Source: a virus. Taken from it: a stretch of 25,410 bases of DNA. Within the stretch, counting starts at the first letter, position 1. Each line of letters begins with the position of its first letter. The position numbers were made by a program, and so were the translations under genes. Below the pieces are notes generated by a model. That model saw nothing but the letters and a program-made list of their open reading frames with translations, ran no database searches and was not told the origin of the DNA. The stretch covers positions 1 to 25,410 of IMG/VR virus record IMGVR_UViG_3300040856_003938; one strand, given 5' to 3'. Below, piece after piece: positions 1 through 8,900 of this stretch.

Positions 1-763
1 TAATATCGCCTGAAAATGTGGATTCCCCGCCAACGGTTAAGTTTCCGCCAACTGCTAAATCTCCGCTATACTCACCAATTGTAACGGCTCGACCCATATC
101 TACGATATAGTCGACCACGTCGCCTGTTACAAGTGCGGGACTGAATGTAATTGTAGAGCCAGAAATTGTAAAAGAGTCGCCAGGCTCCTGGGTTATGCCG
201 TTGAGAGATACTATAAGAGCATTTTGAGAAGAAGGAGTATACGCAGACGAATTTAAAGTAAGACTATATGCAGCCTGAGCATTTACAGTAGTAATTGCAT
301 CAAGTTTTGTAGGATCTTGTAAGCTGCCGCTAGTTGTTACATTTGTAAATGCAGCTATTCGTACTTCATCATTTGCGGTAAGTGAGTTTGTAAATACTAC
401 CGAAGTGCCGTTTGTTGCAGTATAGTCAACTCCGTCATCTTGAAATACTCCATTGAGAAATACAAGTATAGAGCCCGCGGTGTAAGAAAGAGTAGCAGAA
501 TTATTGTCAGAGCCAGAAAAAGTAGTTTGATTGGAAGTTGCAGTATATTCATACTCAATCATTCCAGCTTCTAGATAAGAAACTGTATTTCCACCTACAC
601 CACCACCACCAATTTCTACAATAGACTCAATACCGTTAACAGCCTTTTTGATGTACATTTTACCATCATAGGTGTTAATTGCAACTTCGCCAAGTGCTAA
701 ATTGGATGTAGTAGGTGTAGCGCCCGAAGTAGCCGAGCGCTTTAGTTTAATCGTCTGTGCCAT
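1..763 (-). CDS. Tail fibre-like protein, partial (C-terminus beyond window)
   Basis: The frame is open from an ATG at 763 to the left edge, giving the first 254 residues and no stop. An AGGAA ribosome-binding site lies a few bases upstream of the ATG. Residues 1-40 (start MAQTIKLKRSAT, then NLALGEVAI and DGKMYIKK) closely match the N-terminus of the next gene upstream. The pattern resembles the N-terminal virion-attachment domain seen in Mtd-like and other phage fibre proteins. Residues about 96-139 and 178-221 are two diverged copies of one beta-rich unit, with shared features (V/I)xLNG(V/I)xQ, a D(Y/S)(T/F)T-like strand and a (N/G)D(E/V)V ending. Residues 235-252 have GGNLTVGG-type repeats common in trimeric fibre shafts. 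It is the fourth gene after the promoter at 2877-2905. Role in host recognition is inferred from position and composition. No catalytic motif is visible. Confidence 0.8.
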   Translation of the reverse strand, partial: MAQTIKLKRSATSGATPTTSNLALGEVAINTYDGKMYIKKAVNGIESIVEIGGGGVGGNTVSYLEAGMIEYEYTATSNQTTFSGSDNNSATLSYTAGSILVFLNGVFQDDGVDYTATNGTSVVFTNSLTANDEVRIAAFTNVTTSGSLQDPTKLDAITTVNAQAAYSLTLNSSAYTPSSQNALIVSLNGITQEPGDSFTISGSTITFSPALVTGDVVDYIVDMGRAVTIGEYSGDLAVGGNLTVGGESTFSGDI

Positions 764-809
764 TTGGCTTCCTCTTTAAACTGCGTATATACGCGAAGGA
801 TTATATTGT

Positions 810-2147
810 TTAGAATGTTCCGCCGTCGAGTACCGTAATCTGAGTCTGGAAGTTGACAGTTGTCAACAAGTTAGCAGTAGTCAAAGTATTGCTATTATTG
901 GGATCGGGCTCAAATACTTGCCAAATGTCAGAAGTCTCATTCCAACGCAAGTAAACATTTGTTGCTGTGCCTCGCTCAATTTCAATACCTGCATTCTGAG
1001 AAGGAGTACCAGTTTCATCACGATTGAGAAGAATAATATTATCTCCAATCTCAACAGTGTTTGAATTTACTGTAGTAGTTGTACCATTTACAGTAAGGTC
1101 GCCCGCAATTGTAACTGCACCATCATCTGCAATAGTCATCACAGAAGAGAAAGAGTTTACACCAGTTCCGCTCGTTGTGCCATCAGCAGTTTGGAAAATA
1201 ATTGAACCACCTGCCCCAGAACCTGTACCTGCACCGGCTTGGAAGGTAAGATCTGTACCTGCTACGTCTGTACCAGAGCCATCAATACCGTGTAGAGTAT
1301 TCAACCCGTCAAGACTTGCAGCAGTTGTACCTAGGTCAATTTCTGTAGAGCCAACTGTTACAGAATCATTTACGAGCATTGCATTTGTAACGCCTAGAGC
1401 TTTAATTCTTAGAGTATCAGCATTAGTTTCAATTGAAGAGTTATCTACATTTACTGCAAGAACGCCGCTAGTTGCTCCAAGACCGTCTCCAGCGATTGCA
1501 GTAATTAAATCTGCTACAGCTTCTTTTTTATTGTTATTACTGTCATCCGAATCGATAAATACAAAACTATCATTCGCTACATCAATTGCAGTATCAGTAA
1601 CTTCATTAAGAGATAGTGTAAAAGTTACATCATCACCTACGTTACTAGTTACTATTCCTTCTCCACCAAGAAGTTTTAGTTTATCTAAAGTGAGGTCTAC
1701 TCCATTATCTACAGCATCATCGCTCTGAATTGTAAGAGTTGTAGAAATTGCTACTGAGCCCGCTGCGGTTAATCGACCTTGTTGGTCAACTGTAAAAGTA
1801 GGAATAGCAGTAGTAGAGCCATACGAGCCAGGAGTTACAGCAGTATCGTCAAGATCTATATTAAGAGTAGCTGTTGTTCCGGCTTTAGCAATAGTGGTAG
1901 TAATACCAGTATCACCAACAATATCAAGAAGATCCTGAATATTAATAGTTACATCAGTGCCTGAGTCTCCTCCAACTGTAAGAGGCGCGGTAGATGCAAT
2001 TACAATATTGCCAGTAGTTCCGTCGGGATGCCCGATAAAAAGTTTATCTGAATTACTTGAATATGCAAGTTCACCTGCCGCAAGGCTTGAAGACGGAGCG
2101 GCTGTGGTGGAACTGCGCTTAATTTGAATAGTTTGAGTAGTGGCCAT
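810..2147 (-). CDS. Tail fibre-like structural protein (445 aa)
   Basis: Starts at ATG 2147 with a GGAGA ribosome-binding site. Residues 1-40 (MATTQTIQIKRSSTTAAPSS, then LAAGELAYSSNSDKLFIG) match the start of the neighbouring partial fibre gene. I take this as a shared attachment domain of the Mtd N-terminal type. The middle is rich in Thr, Asp, Gly and Val with short beta-strand repeats and no cysteines, as expected for a fibre shaft. Towards the C-terminus it carries GDLTVNGTTTTVNSNTVEIG followed by DNIILLNRDE and an NAGIEIERG stretch, a combination I recognise from fibre and adhesin proteins of marine phages. It ends LDGGTF, an ending also found (LDGGAF) in the 115-residue protein just upstream. 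It belongs to the fibre cassette. Binding target unknown. Confidence 0.82.
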   Translation of the reverse strand: MATTQTIQIKRSSTTAAPSSSLAAGELAYSSNSDKLFIGHPDGTTGNIVIASTAPLTVGGDSGTDVTINIQDLLDIVGDTGITTTIAKAGTTATLNIDLDDTAVTPGSYGSTTAIPTFTVDQQGRLTAAGSVAISTTLTIQSDDAVDNGVDLTLDKLKLLGGEGIVTSNVGDDVTFTLSLNEVTDTAIDVANDSFVFIDSDDSNNNKKEAVADLITAIAGDGLGATSGVLAVNVDNSSIETNADTLRIKALGVTNAMLVNDSVTVGSTEIDLGTTAASLDGLNTLHGIDGSGTDVAGTDLTFQAGAGTGSGAGGSIIFQTADGTTSGTGVNSFSSVMTIADDGAVTIAGDLTVNGTTTTVNSNTVEIGDNIILLNRDETGTPSQNAGIEIERGTATNVYLRWNETSDIWQVFEPDPNNSNTLTTANLLTTVNFQTQITVLDGGTF

Positions 2148-2167
2148 TTAAATGGTCTCCAGCAGCC

Positions 2168-2515
2168 TTAAAAGGCCCCTCCGTCTAATCGACTATCTAC
2201 TTGGGTTGCAAGTAGGGGGTACCAATCTAAAGTACCATTGATTGTCCGGTAAACGTAAAAAATATCATTTAAAGTATCGTACCAAGTATCGCCCTCTTCT
2301 ACATTTGTAGTTGGGGTAATACTACCACGAAAACTTTGGTCTGCAAGCTGTTCCAAAGCTGTTTGCAAATTTGTTGATGTAATAGTATTGTAAGGCGTTA
2401 CAGCTATTTGATCCGCACTTACATCAGGAAGAATTAGGGCAGCTTCTACTACCGTAACTTCCTGAGATACTTCTACTTCCGTGATATACGGAGCAACTGT
2501 TATTGTAGTAGACAT
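2168..2515 (-). CDS. Small tail-associated protein (115 aa)
   Basis: The start ATG at 2515 overlaps the stop of the upstream gene (TAATG), so the two are probably translationally coupled; AGGAAG lies about ten bases before the start. The N-terminal third is rich in Val, Thr and Glu. The middle (TPYNTITSTNLQTALEQLAD) resembles a short helical linker seen before fibre domains. The stretch GDTWYDTLNDIFYVYR, followed by WYPL, looks like a small beta hairpin domain. The protein ends DSRLDGGAF, matching the end of the 445-residue fibre. I do not recognise a named family. A small fibre-associated or adaptor protein is the most likely role, by position and by the shared C-terminus. Confidence 0.7.
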   Translation of the reverse strand: MSTTITVAPYITEVEVSQEVTVVEAALILPDVSADQIAVTPYNTITSTNLQTALEQLADQSFRGSITPTTNVEEGDTWYDTLNDIFYVYRTINGTLDWYPLLATQVDSRLDGGAF

Positions 2516-2856
2516 TATCGCGTAACTTCCTGAGAAACAGTTGCTTGGCCTTCCATAAGTCTATAAACTATTGGATTTGCCCCGGAAGTATAAAGTTCTA
2601 AATCATAATAATATAATCCTGCTGCAATGCCTTCTGTTACAGTATTTGACAGTTGCATTTTTAATACTCCCCCTGTAGGGTTAGTAACAGTGCAGGTAAA
2701 AGTAGCCGTTATATCGGCGGCAGTTTTTGTTGAACGCATTTGAGCCCGAGCAGAGTAGCCCGACAAGTTTTTAATGGATCCGTCTTCCTTTACAGTAAGC
2801 TGAAGGGCATAGTCGGATCCTTGGTCAATGAATAAGTTGTAACTTCCTGCGCTCAT
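2515..2856 (-). CDS. Small baseplate/tail accessory protein (113 aa)
   Basis: First gene after the consensus promoter at 2877-2905. Its ribosome-binding site GGAGAG (2863-2868) sits only about seven bases before ATG 2856, so the mRNA leader would be only about 15 bases. The N-terminus (YNLFIDQGSDYALQLTVKE, then LSGYSARAQMR) resembles a beta-sandwich domain found at the start of some phage upper-baseplate (BppU-type) and fibre-linked proteins, where residues after 'dLtGy' carry polar side chains. The rest has alternating beta-strand character with a YYYDLELY strand. No enzyme motif, membrane segment or signal peptide. A structural link between the tail tip and fibres is inferred, not proven. 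Confidence 0.7.
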   Translation of the reverse strand: MSAGSYNLFIDQGSDYALQLTVKEDGSIKNLSGYSARAQMRSTKTAADITATFTCTVTNPTGGVLKMQLSNTVTEGIAAGLYYYDLELYTSGANPIVYRLMEGQATVSQEVTR

Positions 2857-2876
2857 TTAAATCTCTCCATGATGAA

Positions 2877-2905
2877 ATTATAACAAAGGGGACATTTTAT
2901 GTCAA
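2877..2905 (-). promoter_or_regulatory. Consensus sigma70 promoter for fibre cassette
   Basis: Read on the minus strand, TTGACA (2900-2905) and TATAAT (2877-2882) are both perfect consensus and separated by exactly 17 bases. An A-rich stretch (AAAAAAATAAAA) precedes the -35 box like an UP element. Transcription should start near 2870, directly ahead of the GGAGAG of the 113-residue gene. It sits just downstream of the J-type gene's stop, and nothing like a terminator separates them. The bases around both boxes (CTTGACAT and GTTATAAT) are the same as in the promoter at 18999-19027. Confidence 0.9.
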
Positions 2906-2923
2906 GTTTTATTTTTTTGCTGG

Positions 2924-5900
2924 TTATAGCTTTCCTAGTTTAACTCTTAAAACGCTACCGTCATAGATATAAATTGCATTCGCACTTCCTGAAGTATCTA
3001 ATATAATTGCATTTTCAACAACAGTGTGACTACTATCTGCATTGTCAAAAAGAACGCCAGATGTGCCAAGAGTAATCTTTCCTGCTTGTACAACTGTAGA
3101 GGAGAGACCTATAAAATCTAGATTTGCTTCATTTTGAGTCGCTAAATCTCCAAGACCCGTAATGTAGCTACTAGTAGCCGAAATACTGTCTAGAGAAGCT
3201 AAATCTCCGAACGCAGTAGTCGCAGCTATTCCATTTGCTAAAGCCGTAAGATTACTATAGCTATTTCCTGTTCCACCGCTTGTAGTAGGTAAGTTTCCTG
3301 ATATATCATTTACTAAATCAACAGTGTTTTGACTTGCTAAGCTTCCTAAGTCCTGAGTAAGAGATAATCCTGCACTACTTAATTGTGCTGTAGAAATACT
3401 CGAACCAGTCACACCTGCAACAGAAGTAACGGGAGTAAAGTTAAGTTTTGAAGCAATAATTGTATTTGTTCTAATTAATCCGCCATCAATAGTGGTAGTA
3501 TTACTTGTACCTGTAGTTGCTCCATTATCATTAATCCATTCTATAGGATTAAATCCATCAATATTATTTGTACTTGAAAAAGTTACTAATCCAGTAAACC
3601 CAATTCCTTGTATTGCTCCAGAGCCTGCGGAAGGACTAGAATTTTTAGTAACACTTGGATAGCCATTATTATATGTTCCACTTTCTGTCGCCGTAAATGT
3701 AAAATACCAGTACTTATTCGTATTTCCGGCAACAAAAGTAGGACTGTTTGTACTCCAATTACCATCACTGCTGGCTACACTTCCATCTGTAAAATTAGGA
3801 GTAAAGGTACTTAAAGCTGGAATAGTTGGCGCAGAAGTAGAGCTACTTTGATAATAAATATACGCAAAAACAGATCGAGGACCGGGGTTACCATCTACAC
3901 CTACTGAACCCTGAATAGTTGTAGGGACTTTTACAGTAGCGGTGCCTAAATTAACCCCGGTTGTTCCATCTGAAGTTGTGCCCGTTACTGTAACACTTAC
4001 TGTTACAGAAGCTTTTGCTGCAGCCTCTGTTAGATTATTAATAAAAGTAAGAGTTTTATCTCCAATTCCTATAGAAGAATTTAAACCAGCATTTGAGTTG
4101 TTTAAAGTCCAACTTGCTCCAGTAGCAGTAGCACCGTTTACATTTAAAGAAATAGTAGAAGTACTAGTCGGATCATAGGCACTTCCATCATAGTCAAAAC
4201 TTACAGGTTCTGCAGTTAGAGAAAGCGCAACACCATCAATACCTTGAACTCCTTGTAGCATTAAGGGTACAGTAGAAGTATCCATAACAGTAGTACTAGT
4301 ACTATCAGTAAATACTTTAAGAGTTGTAGAGTCTGCAACTACAGGGTCAGGAGCACTAGATGTAAAATCTTTTGAAGGAGCAGTCGTACTTGCAAGCGTT
4401 CGAGTTCCTCCATCTAGCTCATAGTAATAATTTGTTACACTTGCTTCTTCTCCATTTTCCGTTATTCTATTAACAGCAAATGTAACAGTACCAGTAGAGG
4501 GGCCATAAGTATCTGAATCGGGGTCATAAGTTACAACATCGACACTTGGAATAATTTTAAGTTGAACACCTCCAAAGAGTCTTTGAAGAACAAAAATGGC
4601 ATTTTGAGTAGCATAAGCAGCATTAGTTTTATGGGTCGCAGAGATTGTAATTGCACTTCTAAGAAATTGGTCGCTACCTAAATTTGTAATATTTAGTTGA
4701 TTTGTGTTTGTAGAATCAAATGCTAGTGTAGCAGTACTAGTAGAAGTGGTTCCTCCTATAAGAGTTGTGCTTTGAGATACAGAAAAGTTCCAGTCATCAG
4801 GATCTTCCAAGACTCCATCTTTATATATATTTGCAGTTGTAGATACTGTTACAGCTAATTCTGAAGAACCTTCTCCCTGTGCAAGACGAGGAACCACAAC
4901 TGCGTCATAGTCATTTGTTAAATCTATAACAAGACTATCTGGGGTGCTTCTACTTAATGAAATTGTTACAGCATCCTCTGCTAGAACAGTGTCATTATTA
5001 GTATCTTGAGAATCATATAACTTTACTGTATAAGTATACTCGTTTACATCATTGTTTGAATCATAATAAGGTAAATTAGAAGTATTAGGAACACTAATTG
5101 CTGTTACAACCCTACTTCCTGAGCCCCCTGCAGTACCTGTTAGAGGACTACTTAGAGCACCTCCTGTAATTTCATATTTCCAAGTTGCTTCATCTCCTAT
5201 AAAACCCCTTAAACTAAAAGTATGATTAGTTGCAGGGCTTTGAGTAGTAGTATCTTGATCGTAAACATAATGAGAAGGAGTTGCAAAAATACTAACATAT
5301 GCTCCGGAAGTATTTTTAGTAAACTGTTGAGTAACTTCAAGCTCTTCTTCTACAAATCCACCATCTCCTCCACGAATAAATAATCCTGCAGTAAACTCAA
5401 TACTACCTTTAGAGGCTGTTTTTGGAAATGCTGTAATATTTCCAAAAGAAACTGCGGCAGTACTTCCATTAGAAGGATAAGTAGGATTACTGTCCGCTGT
5501 TACATTTGTTGGATTTATAGTCTTTAATCTCCAAAAAGCATTAACATTGGAAGGAATAGTTGCTCCGGAAGCGTAGTAAGGCAAATTAAATCCGGTTAAG
5601 AAACAATTAACAGTAGTACTTGTACCAGCAAAACTCTGTGGAATTAATGAAGCATTTGAAGAAACTTCTTGTGAAGGGTTACTTAGTACTAATCGAGCTC
5701 CTCCAAATCCTTGCTTTGATTTTGTAAACGGCTGAGTAATTCGAATAGCATTGTCAGACCCTGTATCCTCTATATCAATTATATACTGAATACCTGCTGT
5801 TTCTTGTGTCCAGCCAGTTTTAGAAAATTTATGATCGGCATAAGTAACAATATAGTCGCTATTTTCATCTCCACCAGTTTGAGCACCTACTTGAAGTGCA

Positions 5901-8900
5901 GAGCTTGAAGGCACTACATTAGTGCTTATATTGTAATAACCTAACTTACTTGAAGGAGCTGCAGCATCCCAAGTAGCTGTACTTAAATTAGTAAGCTCTA
6001 GAATTTCGGCACCTTTTCCGACTTCAATAGTTGTTCCAGTATCCAGTACAGTAACGAATCCATTTGCATCAGCGGTTCCTACAACTTCACCGTCAAAATC
6101 CGTAGGAATAGAGTTACCTGAAGCATTACTCATCGCTACCCAATAACCGCCTTTTAGGGCATGAACACCGATGATAGTAACTTCATCTGTTGATGTAAAT
6201 GGCCCCGTTGAACCTTCACGAGCTTCTACAGTTACAAGGAAAGTTTTTTGATTTTTATTATCTCCCCAATTCCCCTCATATGTTGTTGGAACTGTAACGG
6301 TTGCTGTAGCAACAATACCGTCTTCAACATCTACTTCCTTAGTGGTTCCCCAAACGTATGTTGCTCCCGGAGTAGTATTATCATATCCGGGGTCTCCCGC
6401 TAATGTAAAAGCTGTAGTATCGGAAAGATTTTGACCATTAAATATGAACTTAAATTGAGGATCATCATAATTTCTTGCAGTAGCAGTAAAAGTTAGAACT
6501 CTATCCCCATTTCCTCCAATAATAGGATTTGCTCCAGCCTCATCATAAATAATACTATAGTCTTCAGCTCTTAGTTCTACGGTTTTTCCATCTATACCGG
6601 TAGCACCAGAACTGGTTTTAAGTATATAGCCTTCTCCAGTTGTATTGACTCCGGTGTTATTTGATTCTCTTACTTCTGCAGTAATTTTTATTTCTACACC
6701 ATCTTCCCAACTAATCGCATTTGCTTCTGTAGCTGTGAAAAGATCTTCAGTATAGTCTAGTGCTCCATTATTTCCCACAAAAGGAATATCAAGATTGTCA
6801 TCCTCCATATCAAAGTCGAGAGCAGATCCCGCGCCTTCAACCTTTATAATTCTAAATTGGGGATTGTTAAATCCAGAAGCGATAAGAGTAACAGTGAGGG
6901 GGCTAGTAAATTGAGTTTCTTGAGTTGTTCCATTTTCGCTGTATAAAATCGAGCCTACATCTGGTCGTACTAAAACATCTAAAGCTCCTACATTTAGTCC
7001 TTCGTTTACCTCTATGAAACTATCTACAATAAAAGTATGAACATCATCCGTATTATTATACCCATTCCATTTTACACGACCAAACACAGCATCATCATTG
7101 TAGTCTGGACGATAGTTTAATTTATAAAGTCTACTTACAGAAATTGCTTCACTAAAACTTCTATCTAAAATTGCGGTGCTATCGTCAATTACAGCAATTA
7201 CTTTTGCTGCTTTGACTTTTGCACGCGTAACGAAACCTGTTAGAAGGGTATAAGTTCCTCCTAGCTCTGATGTAATCAGTGGATCTGTTAAAGCAGCATC
7301 ATGATAAAGTTGATATCTTTCGACTGAACCAGTCTGTTTTACATAATAATACTGCCCATTTACATTTGTAGCCCCACTAACTCTTTCAAAAGTAACAATA
7401 TCTCCATCAAGCCAGTCAGGGTCAGTAGCTACTCCTACATTCTCCCATTCTCGTAGTCTTACGGATACTACACCTTCAGAATTATAGTCCGATAGCTGTT
7501 CCACTTTGTACATTTCGAAACTTTGTGCTTTTCCGTCAAAGTGTACAATATCTCGAATTCTTAAATCAGATAAAAAGTCTCCATTTGCAGTTGCAACTAA
7601 GCGATTAGATCCAGCAGCTACGCTTGCGGCTGTATAACCTCCGCCGAATAATGTAGTCCAACTCTGTTCGCTTCCTCTCCAACCAAAACCGTTTGTATTA
7701 ATTTTATGATAAAAAGGAACATTGTCTAATGTTCTAGTATTCCAATAGCTTAAGCTAGTGCTGCCATCATAGTGTAGATAGTGCCATTCAGAGTCTCCGG
7801 TCCACCCATCGGGTCTATCGGTTGAAGTTCCCGCATTATTTGCAACATATACTAAAGGTCCAGATACTGCTAAGCCAAATAACCCTACACTCTGTAAATT
7901 TGTAGCGATACCAGTAGTACCACCAAACATAGAATTAGCAATAGAAAAGCCTCTAGCGGCAGTATCTCTTTTCCATATAAGTTTATACCTATCTTCTTCA
8001 TCGACAATTTCTGAATTATGTACATTGTATGCAGTAGAGTTTGCAATTATACCTTTTGGAAGACCACCAACCACTCTACGTACATTTGTACCGAAAGGAT
8101 CATTTACGTCATAAGTTACAGATACATAGTCTGAGTAGTTTCCTTTATTTGAACGAGTACGCACTCTAAAGATGTAAATACCATCAGCTAACCCTTCGAA
8201 ACGATAAGAGTTTTTTGTAGTAAAAAGAGGATTATCTAAATCAGGAACTGTATGATAAATTTCATAAGAATCTAAAAATTGATATTCTCGCTCTCGTGTA
8301 TCTCCATTTCCGTCTGTGTAAGTTTCTTGAGGAATATCCCACTCTATTCTAAGTTCATCTCCGGGCTTGGAAGAATCAGTTTCACTAACTACATATATAT
8401 TACCAGGAGCCGGAACATTTGCATCAGGATCTTCAATATCCGCGTAAGTATTATCAGGAATCACTCCAAGTGCATAGTCTTTATCTACAGCATCATACTT
8501 TGAGTTATAATGCTCTACAGCAGAAATACCATAAATATTTTTAGAATCTTCAAAAGAGATTCCTAATACCCTATATTGTTTTGAAGATCCTAATATACCT
8601 ACATCATTTGAATTTTTTGCAACAAGAGCAAATATAGTTCCCTCTGCAGGAAGTTCTGCTGATGAATACCAAGATTCCCCAGATGCCATACTTACAGCAG
8701 TAATTCCATCACTAGTATTTAAAGTGACATCTTTTGTAACAACATAACTATAAGGCTTCCAATCTAAAGGAAGAGGAGTTCCTGAAGAATCGGCAAAAGC
8801 ATTTGAAGCTTTTTCTTCACTATTTACAGTACCTAAAGCGAGAGTTGTGCCCACTCCATCACCGTCTGTATCAAGGTATACTCGAGCTGTTATTCGATCG

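Noticed and set aside
800-828. TATAAT-like box (800-805) before the partial fibre gene
   Set aside because: No -35 match 16-18 bases upstream (the position reads CGACGG) and it overlaps the end of the preceding gene.
1024-1728. Long plus-strand open frame (234 codons) opposite the 445-residue fibre
   Set aside because: It mirrors Thr/Val-rich codons of the fibre, has a Pro/Val/Ser-rich composition with no recognisable domain, and no ribosome-binding site or promoter.
3586-4178. Short open frames on both strands within the J-type gene
   Set aside because: They lie wholly inside a well-supported 2797-residue gene and lack start signals or domains.
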